Source of the DNA: Plantactinospora sp. KBS50
GTDB lineage: Bacteria > Actinomycetota > Actinomycetes > Mycobacteriales > Micromonosporaceae
Length of the DNA: 64,000 nt
Direction: 5' to 3'
Assembly (NCBI RefSeq): GCF_002285795.1
Contig: NZ_CP022961.1
Coordinates: 3,228,001 to 3,292,000, forward strand
Under the pieces are notes generated by a model. The model worked only from the letters and a program-made list of their open reading frames with translations. It had not been told where the DNA came from and ran no database searches. The position numbers were made by a program, and so were the translations under genes. Below are positions 17,415 to 26,438 of the stretch, one piece after another. Position 1 is the stretch's first letter, and every line of letters begins with the position of its first letter.

Positions 17415-19169
17415 CTAGGACGCTAGGGTACGGGTGCCGTCGTCGGCGCGGCGGGTCACCCCGCGCCGGTCCAACAGCTCCAGCAGCGGCACCGCCACCC
17501 GGCGGCTGGTGTCCAGCGCCTGACGGGCCGCGCTCAACGTGAACGGCTGCGGCAGGCCGGCCAGCACCCGCACCGCCGCCTGCGGAGCGTCCGGCAGCAG
17601 CACCACGGCGTCGGCCAACCGCAGCAGCGCACCCGCCCGTGCCGCTGCGCCGATCTCCCGCGGACCCAACCCCAGCTCGACCAGCCGGGCCGCCTCGGGT
17701 GCCCGGAACGGCCGGCCGGCCAGCTCGGCGGTCAGCCGGGCCAGGGCCGCGGCCACCGGCGGCGGCAGGGCCGGCACCGCCGGTCCGGTCACCACCCGAC
17801 CCTGGACCAGCCGCAGCGGCGGCCGGACCAGCGCCTCGACCAGGGCCCGGTCCGGCAGGCCGAGCTGCTGGCGCAGCACCTCCACCGGCACTCCCGGGGC
17901 CAGCGGATCGGCGGCCTGTTCCCGCTGCACCGCCGCGACCAGCCGGTCGAGCAGGCCGGCCCAGTGCCCGGGGTCCGCGTGCCACTGCCCGGTGACCGGC
18001 CCGCCGGTGACCGGCACCCCCATCCGATCCAGGTCGGCGCGCCGGACCAGGCCGCGGCGGCGCAGCTCGGATGCCTCGTCCGGCGTGCCGTCCAGGGTCG
18101 CCAGCACCGCCGCCCGGGCCGCCGCGGCACCCCGGCGGGACAGCGGCGGCACCGCCACGTCCAGCACGGTCACCCCGCCGGTCACGTGCCGGCGGCCCGG
18201 GTCGCGCAGCAACGCCCGGTCCCCCACCCGCAGCGGCAGCGCCCGCGCCAGCCGCAGCCGGGCGGTGTCCGGCCCCAGCGGACGGACCCGGGCCGGCACG
18301 GCCGCCGAGCCGACGTGCAGCATCAGCTCGGCGGGCAGCCGCGCCACCGGGTCGCCGGCCAGCCGCACGTCCAGCAGGTCGGTGCGGTGGAACCGGTCCG
18401 GCGTGAGCAGCGCGTCGCCGCGGCGTACCGCGTCCCGGGGCACGCCGCGCAGGTTCACCGCCACCCGGGCCACCGCGGCGACCGCGCCGGTGGCCGCGCC
18501 GAGCGACTGGAGGCCGCGGACCCGCACCCGGGTGCCGTCGCCCAGCTCCAGTTCGTCGCCCACCCGCACGGTGCCGGCGCCGAGCGTGCCGGTCAGCACC
18601 GTGCCGCTGCCGCGGATGGTGAACGAGCGGTCCACCCAGAGCCGGACCGGGGCGGCGGGCTCCGCCGCGGGCATGCCGGCGACCAGCCGGTCCAGCTCGG
18701 CGCGCAGCCGGGGCAGCCCGGCCCCCGTCGCTCCGCTCACCGCGACCTGCGCGATCCCGGCCAGCGAGCTGTCCCGCAGCCGCGACCGGGCCTCGCGCAG
18801 CGCCGGATCCGGGTCGGCGAGGTCGGCCCGGGTCACCACGAGCAGCCCGTGCCGCACGCCGAGCGCGTCCAGGGCCGCCAGGTGCTCCGCCGACTGCGGC
18901 ATCCACCCCTCGTCGGCCGCCACCACCAGCATCGCGGCCGGGACCGGGCCGACGCCGGCCAGCATGTTCGGGACGAACCGCTCGTGCCCCGGTACGTCCA
19001 CGAAGGCCAGCACCGCGCCGGAGGGCAGCCCGGTCCAGGCGAAGCCGAGGTCGATCGTCATGCCCCGGCGCCGTTCCTCGGCCCAGCGGTCCGGCTCCAT
19101 CCCGGTCAGCGCGCGCACCAGCGTGGACTTGCCGTGGTCCACGTGGCCCGCGGTGGCGATGACGTGCAT
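17415..19169 (-). CDS. selB: Selenocysteine-specific elongation factor
   Basis: SelB delivers Sec-tRNA to UGA codons that are followed by a SECIS hairpin. The 584-residue protein has an EF-Tu-like GTPase (P-loop GHVDHGKST, switch RRRGMTIDLGF, DVPGHE, and TRAD in place of NKxD). Domains II-III follow, then about 220 residues of C-terminal winged helices that bind the mRNA hairpin (ending RRADDGTRTLAS). The ATG at 19169 overlaps the selA stop as ATGA. With selA, tRNA-Sec and the Sec-containing formate dehydrogenase upstream on the same strand, the window holds most of a dedicated Sec-decoding locus. selD is not in the window. Confidence 0.96.
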   Translation of the reverse strand: MHVIATAGHVDHGKSTLVRALTGMEPDRWAEERRRGMTIDLGFAWTGLPSGAVLAFVDVPGHERFVPNMLAGVGPVPAAMLVVAADEGWMPQSAEHLAALDALGVRHGLLVVTRADLADPDPALREARSRLRDSSLAGIAQVAVSGATGAGLPRLRAELDRLVAGMPAAEPAAPVRLWVDRSFTIRGSGTVLTGTLGAGTVRVGDELELGDGTRVRVRGLQSLGAATGAVAAVARVAVNLRGVPRDAVRRGDALLTPDRFHRTDLLDVRLAGDPVARLPAELMLHVGSAAVPARVRPLGPDTARLRLARALPLRVGDRALLRDPGRRHVTGGVTVLDVAVPPLSRRGAAAARAAVLATLDGTPDEASELRRRGLVRRADLDRMGVPVTGGPVTGQWHADPGHWAGLLDRLVAAVQREQAADPLAPGVPVEVLRQQLGLPDRALVEALVRPPLRLVQGRVVTGPAVPALPPPVAAALARLTAELAGRPFRAPEAARLVELGLGPREIGAAARAGALLRLADAVVLLPDAPQAAVRVLAGLPQPFTLSAARQALDTSRRVAVPLLELLDRRGVTRRADDGTRTLAS

Positions 19170-20506
19170 CAGCGCGGGCCGGGCGGCCCGGCCCCGTCCC
19201 GGGCACGGCGCACCGCCCGCGGCACGGCCCGGGCCAGCTCGGCGTCGTCGGCCGGGGCCACGCAGCGCAGGTCCAGCAGCAGCCGGCCGCGCTCCACCCG
19301 GCCGAGCACCGGCGGGGTGCCGGCGCGCAGCACCGGCGCGTACGCCTCGGGCAGCGCCACCGCCCAGGACGGCAGCTCGACCTCGGGCGCCCCGCCGCCG
19401 CCGACCACCGCGGCCGCCGGGGTCACCTCGGCGGCCAGCCCGGCGGCGGCCAGGGAGGCCGCCAGCCGCTCGGCCCGGACCCGCAGCGCGTCCGCCTCGG
19501 CCCGCACCGCCCGCCGGGTCGGGGTGTCCGGGCCGGTGAGCGTGGCCCGCAACGCGGCCAGGGTGAGCTTGTCCACCCGCAGCGCCCGGGCCAGCGGATG
19601 CCGGCGGAGCCGGTCCAGCACGGCCGCGTCGCCCAGCAGCAGCCCGGCCTGCGGGCCGCCGAGCAGCTTGTCCCCGCTCGCCGTCACCAGGGTGGCGCCG
19701 GCCCGCAGCGCCGAGGCCGCGTCGGGCTCGTCCGGCAGCGCCGGTTCGGGCGCCAGCAGCCCCGACCCGATGTCCACCACCACCGGCACCGGCAGGCCGG
19801 CCAGCTCGGCGACCGGCACCGCCGAGGTGAAGCCGCGGACCACGAAGTTCGACGGGTGCACCTTCAGCACGAACGCGGTGTCCGGCCCGAGCGCCGCGGC
19901 GTAGTCGGCCCGGGTGGTGCGGTTCGTGGTGCCCACCTCGCGCAGCCGGGCGCCGGTGCTGACCAGCAGGTCGGGCAGGCGGAACCCGTCGCCGATCTCC
20001 ACCAGTTCGCCGCGGCTGACCACGATCTCCCGGCCGGCCGCGAGGGCGGTGGCGGCCAGCACCAGGGCCGCCGCGCCGTTGTTGACCACGTGCACCGCCG
20101 CCGCGTCGGGCACCGCGGCGGCCAGCGCCGCCAGGGTGGACCGGCCGCGCCGGGCACGCCGCCCGGTGGCCAGGTCCAGTTCCACGTCGGTGTGCCCGGC
20201 GGCGGCCACCAGCGCGTCGACGGCCGCCGCCGACAGCGCCGCCCGGCCCAGGTTGGTGTGCAGCACCACCCCGGTGGCGTTGAGCACCGGCCGGAGCCCG
20301 TCCGGTGGCGCGGCGACCGCCGCGGCGGCGACCTCGGCCACCTCCTCGGGGCGGATCTCGCCGGAGCGCGCCCGCCGCTGGGCCGCTGTGACGGCGGCCT
20401 TGAGCGCCGGCCGGCCCACGGTCGCGGCGGCCGCGACCAGCCGCGGGTCGGCCAGCACCGCATCGGTACGGGGGATCCGCCGTCGCGCGTCGGCCGCGCC
20501 CTGCAT
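19169..20506 (-). CDS. selA: L-seryl-tRNA(Sec) selenium transferase
   Basis: SelA converts seryl-tRNA(Sec) to selenocysteinyl-tRNA(Sec) using selenophosphate and PLP. The 445-residue protein shows VLNATGVVLHTNLGRAALS, NNGAAALVLAATALA, HPSNFVVRGFTS, and the PLP lysine in TASGDKLLGGPQAG. ATG 20506 is preceded by GAGGAG. It is coupled to selB by a 4-bp overlap and starts 57 bp downstream of the tRNA-Sec gene, consistent with a selC-selA-selB operon. Confidence 0.97.
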   Translation of the reverse strand: MQGAADARRRIPRTDAVLADPRLVAAAATVGRPALKAAVTAAQRRARSGEIRPEEVAEVAAAAVAAPPDGLRPVLNATGVVLHTNLGRAALSAAAVDALVAAAGHTDVELDLATGRRARRGRSTLAALAAAVPDAAAVHVVNNGAAALVLAATALAAGREIVVSRGELVEIGDGFRLPDLLVSTGARLREVGTTNRTTRADYAAALGPDTAFVLKVHPSNFVVRGFTSAVPVAELAGLPVPVVVDIGSGLLAPEPALPDEPDAASALRAGATLVTASGDKLLGGPQAGLLLGDAAVLDRLRRHPLARALRVDKLTLAALRATLTGPDTPTRRAVRAEADALRVRAERLAASLAAAGLAAEVTPAAAVVGGGGAPEVELPSWAVALPEAYAPVLRAGTPPVLGRVERGRLLLDLRCVAPADDAELARAVPRAVRRARDGAGPPGPR

Positions 20507-20562
20507 CAGCCACTCCTCGGTCTCCGGCCGCGGTCACCGGCCGGCAGGGGCCGGGTCGCGGA

Positions 20563-20655
20563 CGGAGGCGGACGGGAATCGAACCCGCCCGACCCGGCTC
20601 GCGGGTCGCACCGGTTTTGAAGACCGGGAGGGGCACCAGCCGCCTGAACGCCTCC
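20563..20655 (-). tRNA. selC: tRNA-Sec (anticodon UCA)
   Basis: This minus-strand gene is 93 nt long. The acceptor pairs GGAGGCG with CGCCTCC. The anticodon loop is CTTCAAA with anticodon TCA at 20618-20620. The long extra arm pairs CGACCCG with CGGGTCG. The T arm is GGGCGGGTTCGATTCCCGTC. Length, UCA anticodon and long variable arm identify tRNA-Sec. CCA is not encoded. It lies between the formate dehydrogenase membrane subunit and selA. Confidence 0.95.
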
Positions 20656-20827
20656 ACCGAGCACTAAACCACACGGGCCGCCGCGGCACCGGCCGGGCCG
20701 CGCATCCGGTGCCACCACCGCGGCCGGCGGTGGCGCCGCGTCCGGTGCCACCGCCACGTCCGATGCCACCGTCGCGGCCGATGCCACCGTCGCGGCCGGC
20801 GGCGCCGCACCGGCGCCGGCGCGGGTG

Positions 20828-21931
20828 CTAGCGGCCGGCGAGCCGGTCGCGCTGCGGGACGACCGTGTACCTCGGGTCCCGGGCCGAGGCGACCCCGCCG
20901 GCGAAGATGCCGAACCGGGTGGCCACGGCCGCGCCGAGCAGCGCCGCGCCGGACAGCGCCGACAGCAGCCGGCTGCGCCGGCCCAGCACCGCGCCGGCGA
21001 CCCCGAGGGCGGTCAGGTTGCGGCCGGTGCGCAGCAGCCGGCCGGCCCGCCCGGTGGTGTACGGCTCGCTGAGCAGCCCGAGCCGGTGCTCGATCCGGTG
21101 CGCGCCGGCCAGTTCCATCGCCGCGCCGGCCAGCGCGAGCCGCCGGGCCGGGCCGGCCTGCTCGGGCGGCGCGGCCAGCAGGCCCAGGCCGGCGCCGCTG
21201 GCCAGCGCGCTGCCGGCGAAGACGAACGGCAGTTGCGGGTACGCCTCGTGCCAGGACGGCACCGCCGTGTCGGCCAGCAGCACCCCGGTGTACGTGGCGA
21301 GCGCCGGTGCGGTGGCCGCCGCCGCGAGCCCGGCCACCGCGCCCGCCGGGGGCAGCACCCGGCGGGCGAGGCCCAGCGGCCCCCGCTCGGGCAGCACCGG
21401 GGCGAGTTCGGCGACCGCGGCCAGCCCGGCGGCCGGGCCGAACGCGGTGAGGATCCAGGTGCCCACCGACATCGGCGAGGTCGGCTTGGCCACCCGCAGC
21501 ATGTGGTGGAACCGGGCCGGCCGGCCCAGGTCGTTGACCAGGAAGTAGCTGCTGGCCCCGATCGCGGCGAACGCGCCGACCCGGCCCGCGCGGCGCAGCG
21601 CCGGCCGGCCGGTCAGTTGGCCGCCGGCGGCCAGCAGCGCCGACCCGGCGGCCAACCCGCCGGTGAACAGGTACGCGGCGATGTCCCACTTCCACACCGG
21701 TGCCTTCACGATCGGCCGGCCGTAGTACGAGGTGAACTCGGCCGGCGGCACGGTGAGCCGCTCGCCGCCGCGGCCGGAGCGCCCGCCGCCGCGCCGGCGC
21801 GACCGGTCCTGCGCCCGACCGGCGCCGGCCCGACCCTCTCCGGCCCGGCCGGCGCCGGTGCCCGCGACGGCGGCACCGTCCCGGGCGGGCCGGTGCCGTT
21901 CCGGGCCGGGGCCGGTCGGCCGGGCGCTCAC
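20828..21931 (-). CDS. NrfD/PsrC-type membrane anchor subunit of formate dehydrogenase
   Basis: This 367-residue polytopic membrane protein follows the Fe-S subunit with a GTGA overlap. The NrfD family is indicated by TSYYGRPIVKAPVWKWDIAAYLFTGG, then SYFLVNDLGRPARFHHMLR and KPTSPMSVGTWILTAFG. About eight membrane helices can be drawn. NrfD subunits pass electrons from Fe-S proteins to quinone and may pump or conduct protons. The N-terminal 75 residues (GTG 21931 onward) are Arg/Gly/Ala-rich and not conserved. GTG codons nearer TSYYGRP (VPPAEFTSYY) are alternative starts. Confidence 0.88.
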   Translation of the reverse strand: MSARPTGPGPERHRPARDGAAVAGTGAGRAGEGRAGAGRAQDRSRRRGGGRSGRGGERLTVPPAEFTSYYGRPIVKAPVWKWDIAAYLFTGGLAAGSALLAAGGQLTGRPALRRAGRVGAFAAIGASSYFLVNDLGRPARFHHMLRVAKPTSPMSVGTWILTAFGPAAGLAAVAELAPVLPERGPLGLARRVLPPAGAVAGLAAAATAPALATYTGVLLADTAVPSWHEAYPQLPFVFAGSALASGAGLGLLAAPPEQAGPARRLALAGAAMELAGAHRIEHRLGLLSEPYTTGRAGRLLRTGRNLTALGVAGAVLGRRSRLLSALSGAALLGAAVATRFGIFAGGVASARDPRYTVVPQRDRLAGR

Positions 21932-22944
21932 CGGGGCCGCCCGGCGAAGGCCACCACGGCCGCGGCCGCCATGGTGAGCGCGGCCAGCCCGGCCCGGCGC
22001 CACATCCGCGGCAGGTCCCGGGTGGTGACCACCGGGTCGGGCGGCAACCCGTACACCTCCGGCTCGTCCAGCAGCAGGAAGAACGCGCCGTCCCCGCCGA
22101 CGCCGTCGGCCGGGTCGTGCCCGTAGAGCCGGGCGTCGGCGACCCCCGCCTCGTGCAGCGCGGCCACCCGCCCGGCGGCCCGGTCCCGCAGTTCGTCAAG
22201 CGGTCCGTACTGAATGGACTCGGTGGGGCACGCCTGCGCGCAGGCCGGCGTCATACCGGCCCCGATCCGGTCGTAGCAGAGCGTGCACTTCCACGCCCGG
22301 CCGTCGCCCCGGCGCTGGTCGATCACCCCGTACGGGCAGGCCGGGATGCAGTAGCCGCAGCCGTTGCAGATGTCCTCCTGCACCACGACCGTGCCGAACT
22401 CGGTGCGGAACAGCGCCCCGGTGGGGCAGACGTCCAGGCAGGCCGCCCGGGTGCAGTGCTTGCACACGTCGGACATCATCAGCCAGCGGAAGTCGGTCCG
22501 CCCGGCGGCCCCGCCCGAGCGGCCCGGCGGCCCCGATCCGGGCATCCCGAGGAACTCCGGCCCGGCCGGCGCGCCGTCCCCGGCCGGCGCCGCAGCGGGT
22601 CCCGGCGTCGCGACGGGTTCCGGCGTCGCGACGGGTTCCGGCGTCGCGACGGGTTCCGGCGTCGCGACGGGTTCCGGCGTCGCGGCGGCCGGGCGCGGTT
22701 GCTCGATGAAGGCGACGTGCCGCCACGAGTTCGCGGTCAGCGCGCCGGTGTTGTCGTACGACATGCCCAGCAGGTCCATGCCCTGCTCCGGGACCAGGTT
22801 CCACTCCTTGCAGGCCACCTCGCAGGCCTTGCAGCCGATGCACACGCTGGTGTCGGTGAAGAAACCCATCCGGGGTGGCCGGTCCGGCCAGCCGGCGTCC
22901 GCCGCCGGGTCCGCCGCAGGCTGCGCTCCGGTGCCGTCGGTCAT
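21928..22944 (-). CDS. Formate dehydrogenase iron-sulfur (beta) subunit
   Basis: This 338-residue ferredoxin-like subunit should bind four [4Fe-4S] clusters. Visible Cys groups are CIGCKACEVACKEWN, CKHCTRAACLDVCPTGA, CNGCGYCIPACPYG and CTLCYDRIGAGMTPACAQACP. It carries electrons from the Sec/Mo alpha subunit to the NrfD-type anchor. A C-terminal membrane helix (GLAALTMAAAAVVAFAG) tethers it. Between the first two clusters is an unusual (PEPVAT)n linker coded by an 18-bp tandem repeat. ATG 22944 follows GGGGAGGGGCGGA; the frame upstream of it is low complexity. Confidence 0.93.
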   Translation of the reverse strand: MTDGTGAQPAADPAADAGWPDRPPRMGFFTDTSVCIGCKACEVACKEWNLVPEQGMDLLGMSYDNTGALTANSWRHVAFIEQPRPAAATPEPVATPEPVATPEPVATPEPVATPGPAAAPAGDGAPAGPEFLGMPGSGPPGRSGGAAGRTDFRWLMMSDVCKHCTRAACLDVCPTGALFRTEFGTVVVQEDICNGCGYCIPACPYGVIDQRRGDGRAWKCTLCYDRIGAGMTPACAQACPTESIQYGPLDELRDRAAGRVAALHEAGVADARLYGHDPADGVGGDGAFFLLLDEPEVYGLPPDPVVTTRDLPRMWRRAGLAALTMAAAAVVAFAGRPR

Positions 22945-25900
22945 CCGCTCCGCCCCTCCCCTCGCCGGCAGCGCCGGCACCGCCGGCACCGTCCGCCTGG
23001 TCACCGTCCGGCTCGGCGCCGGCCTCGCCGGCAGCGTCCGCCTGGCCACCGTCCGCCCGGCCACCGTCCGGCTCGGCGCCGGCGGCCCGGCGCCGGTAGC
23101 CGGCCACCAGGTCCCGCAGCGCCGGACCGGTCGGCCGGCGGCCCGGCCTGATGTCGCAGGTGCCCACCTTGCTCTCCTGGATCAACACGTTCGGGTCGAG
23201 GACGACGCCGAACAGGTCGTTGGCCGAGTCACCGCGGACCAGGCCCTCGTACCCGAAGTGGTACGGCAACCAGATCTGGTGGATCTCCCGGCCCTCCACC
23301 CGCAGCGGGGCGAGCCGGTCGGTCACCAGCACCCGCGCCTCGATGGCGGCCCGGGACGTGACCAGGTACGCCCAGCCCCGGTGTTCCAGCCCGCGCTCGG
23401 CGGCCAGTTCCGGGGAGACCTCCACGAACATCTCCGGTTGCAGCTCGGCCAGGTGCCGTACCGTCCGGCTCATCCCGCCGGCCGTGTGGTGCTCGGTGAG
23501 CCGGCTGACCAGGAAAACGTACGGGAAGACGTCGCCGCCCGCCCGCGGCGGACTCGGGTTCACCGGATTGTCGGACCGGTCGTAGGTCTTGCGGGTCGGA
23601 TTGGACTGCTGGCCGTAGAGCGGGTTGCGGACCGGGGACTCGGCCGGCTCGTAGTGCGTCGGCAGCGGGCCGTCGACCAGACCGGTCGGGGCGAACAGCC
23701 AGCCCTTCCCGTCTCCCTGCATCACGAACGGATCGTCGCCGGCCAGCGCGGCCGGTCCGGTCGCGCCCGCCGGCGGCCGGTACGTGGGCGGCTTGGTCCG
23801 CTCGAAGTCGGGCACGTCGCGGCCGGTCCACTCGCCCCGCTCGGCGTCCCACCAGACGTACCGCTTGCGCTCGCTCCACGGCCGGCCCTGCGGATCGGCC
23901 GAGGCGCGGTTGTAGAGCATCCGGCGGTTGGCCGGCCAGGCCCAGCCCCACTGCGCGGCCACCCAGTCCTGGTCCCGCCCCGACCTGCGCCGGGCGGCCT
24001 GGTTGACGCCGTCGGCGTACACGCCCGTGTAGATCCAGCAGCCGATGGCGGTGGAGCCGTCGTCCCGGGCCTCCCCGAACGCCGACAGCGGCGCGCCGGT
24101 GGCCACGTCGTACCCGTTGATCTCGGCCAGCACCGCCTCGGCGCTGGGCTCCGCGTGCGGGCCGTGCGTGGGGTAGGCCCAGGTGAGGTCGAGCAGCGCC
24201 CGGTCGCGCGGCAGCGTCGAGCCGGCCAGCTTCTGCCGGATCCGCTCGCCCAGGTGGTAGAAGAACCACAGCTCGGAGCGGCAGTCGCCGGGCGGGTCGA
24301 CCGCCTTCTCCCGCCACTGCAGCAGCCGCTGGGTCTGGGTGAAGGTGCCCTCCTTCTCCACGTGCGAGGCGGCCGGCAGGAAGAACACCTCGGTGCGGCA
24401 CTCCTGCGGCACGATCTCGCCGCTGTCCACCTCGGGGCCGTTCTTCCAGAACGTCGCGCTCTCGATCATGAAGAGGTCGCGGACCACCAGCCAGTCCAGG
24501 TTCGCCATGCCGAGCCGCTGGGCGCGGCCGTGCGCCGAGCCGACGGCCGGGTTCTGGCCGAGCAGGAAGTACCCCTTGACCTTGCCGTCGATCATGTTGA
24601 AGACCGTCTGGTACGTGCCGTGGTCCCCGGTCAACCGGGGCAGGTAGCCGTAGCAGAAGTCGTTCTCCGGCCGCGCCGCCTCCCCCCAGTACGCCTTCAG
24701 CAGGCTCGCCGCGAACGCCCGCGCGTTGCCCCAGAAGCCCTTCTGGCCCGGGTGCCGGATGCTGTCGGCCCACGCGTCGAACGTCTGGTGCTCGGCGTGC
24801 CGGGGCATCGGCAGGTAGCCCGGCAGCAGGTTGAACAGCGTCGGGATGTCGGTGGAGCCCTGGATGCTGGCGTGCCCGCGCAGCGCCATCACCCCGCCAC
24901 CCGGCCGGCCCACGTTGCCCAGCAGCAACTGGATGACCGCGCCCGTGCGGATGTACTGCACGCCCACGGTGTGCTGGGTCCAGCCGACCGAGTAGACGAG
25001 CGCGCCGGTGCGCTCCCGGCCCGAGTTCTGCGTCCAGGCCCGGCACAGTTCGAGGAACTTCTCCCGCGGCACGCCGCAGATGCGTTCGACCATCTCCGGC
25101 GTGTACCGGGCGTAGTGCCGTTTGAGCAGCTGGTAGACGCAGCGCGGGTGTTGGAGCGTCTCGTCCCGCTGCACGTTGCCGCCGATCGGGGCGCCGTGCG
25201 ACTCGTGCCGCAGCCCGCCCGCGGTCTCCCGCTGGATGGCCGTGTCGTGCTGCGGGCCGGTCCCGGCCTGACCCTGGTACTGCCAGCTCGCCTGCTGGTA
25301 GCTGGCGGTCTGCGGGTCGAACCCGGAGAACAGCCCGTCCAGGTCCTCGGTGTCCCGGAAGTCCTCGCCGACGATGCTGGCCGCGTTCGTGTACGCGAGG
25401 ACGTACTCCCGGAAGTCCAGCGCGTTCTCCAGGATGTAGCGCACCACGCCGCCGAGCAGCGCGACGTCGGTGCCGGCCCGGATCGGCAGGTAGCTGTCGG
25501 CAAGCGCGCTGGTCCGGGTGAACCGCGGGTCCACGTGGAAGACCTTGGCGCCGCGCCGCTTGGCCTCCATCACCCACTGGAAGCCCACCGGGTGCGCCTC
25601 GGCCATGTTGGAACCCTGGATGATGATGACGTCAGCGTTGGCCAGGTCCTGCTGGAAACCCGTGGCGCCGCCGCGACCGAAGCTGGTCCCCAGACCGGGG
25701 ACGGTGGCGGAGTGTCAAATCCGGGCCTGGTTCTCGATCTGCAGGGCGCCCATCGCGGTGAACAACTTCTTGATGAGGTAGTTCTCCTCGTTGTCCAGCG
25801 TGGCGCCGCCCAGGCTGGCGATGCCGAGCGTCCGGTTCAGCGGCCGGCCCGACGCGTCGGCGTCCTCCCAGGTCTGCGCCCGCGCGGCGATGACCCGGTC

Positions 25901-26284
25901 GGCGATCATGTCCAGCGCGGTGTCGAGGTCCAGGTCCTCCCAGTCGGTGCCGTACGGTCGCCGGTACCGGACCTTCTGCTGGCGCAGTTCGCTGGTGACC
26001 AGCGTCTTGCTGGCCGAACCCTTCGGGCACAGCCGGCCCCGGGAGATGGGGCTGTCCGGGTCGCCCTCGATCTGCAGGATCCGCCCGTCGCGGGCGTACA
26101 CCCGCTGGCCGCAGCCGACGGCGCAGTACGGGCAGACGGAGCGGGCCACGGTGTCGGCCTGCTCGGTGCGCGGGGTCAGCCCCGCCGAGCGGGCCGAACG
26201 GGCCGCCGCTCCCCGGCCCAGCGGATCGGTGCCGGTGAGCTGCCGGTACACCGGCCAGCCCGCGATCCAGGTGCGCACGCCCAC
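22196..26284 (-). CDS. Formate dehydrogenase alpha subunit, selenocysteine-containing (UGA at 25713-25715)
   Basis: This is the catalytic molybdopterin subunit of a formate dehydrogenase N/O-type enzyme. The GTG start at 26284 has GGAGG 8 nt upstream. The N-terminus holds an Fe-S motif (CPYCAVGCGQRV, then GRLCPKG). Codon 190 is TGA in the context QIENQARI-Sec-HSATVPGLGTSFGRGG, the selenocysteine site of FDH-N. The frame continues without interruption through GSNMAEAHPVGFQWVMEAK and the MopB and molybdopterin-binding domains. Family similarity ends near DIRPGRRPTGPALRDLVAGY (about 23085). The sequenced frame has no stop until 22196, which would overlap the beta gene by 749 bp. A stop overlapping the beta ATG in another frame suggests a one-base error at about 22950-23080. 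Confidence 0.9.
22603..22690. repeat. 18-bp tandem repeat inside the FDH beta-subunit gene
   Basis: The unit CGGCGTCGCGACGGGTTC starts at 22603, 22621, 22639 and 22657, and a partial fifth copy follows. On the coding strand it gives a Pro-Glu-Pro-Val-Ala-Thr hexapeptide repeat between the first and second ferredoxin motifs. Copy number probably varies between strains. Confidence 0.93.
25686..25715 (-). promoter_or_regulatory. Sec UGA codon and SECIS hairpin
   Basis: On the coding strand UGA is followed 10 nt later by GUCCCC-GGUCU-GGGGAC, a 6-bp stem with a GGUCU apical loop at +17 to +21. E. coli fdhF has a GGUCU apical loop at about the same distance. It lies inside the coding sequence, as bacterial SECIS elements do. 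SelB, encoded 7 kb away, is the expected ligand. Confidence 0.9.
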
Positions 26285-26389
26285 GTACGACACCTCCTCG
26301 CAAGCGCCGGGCCGACCACCCGACAATAGATCAGCGCCGGGGCGTACGCACCCCGATGGGCGGCCACCGGGACACACGGCCGGGACACA

Positions 26390-26420
26390 CGGAAGGGCCC
26401 CGATGATCGGGGCCCTTCCG
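26390..26420 (-). terminator. Strong intrinsic-type hairpin after the lysozyme-like gene
   Basis: A perfect 15-bp inverted repeat (CGGAAGGGCCCCGAT with one central base) lies 19 bp beyond the stop of the secreted gene at 26439. It also separates that gene from the formate dehydrogenase start. No U-tract is visible, as is common in actinomycetes. Confidence 0.82.
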
Positions 26421-26438
26421 GCACTGCACTCCCGGGGG

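Noticed and set aside
17122-19206. 694-residue minus-strand frame overlapping selB
   Set aside because: Only its last 73 residues, downstream of selB, have protein-like composition; the rest is a shifted shadow of selB.
25713-25715. TGA as a nonsense mutation splitting the formate dehydrogenase
   Set aside because: The context is the family selenocysteine site, a SECIS-like hairpin follows at the right distance, and selA, selB and tRNA-Sec are adjacent.
22364-26329. 1321-residue plus-strand open frame
   Set aside because: It is the antisense shadow of the formate dehydrogenase alpha and beta genes, open only because GC-rich codons avoid stops. It has no ribosome site or domain logic.
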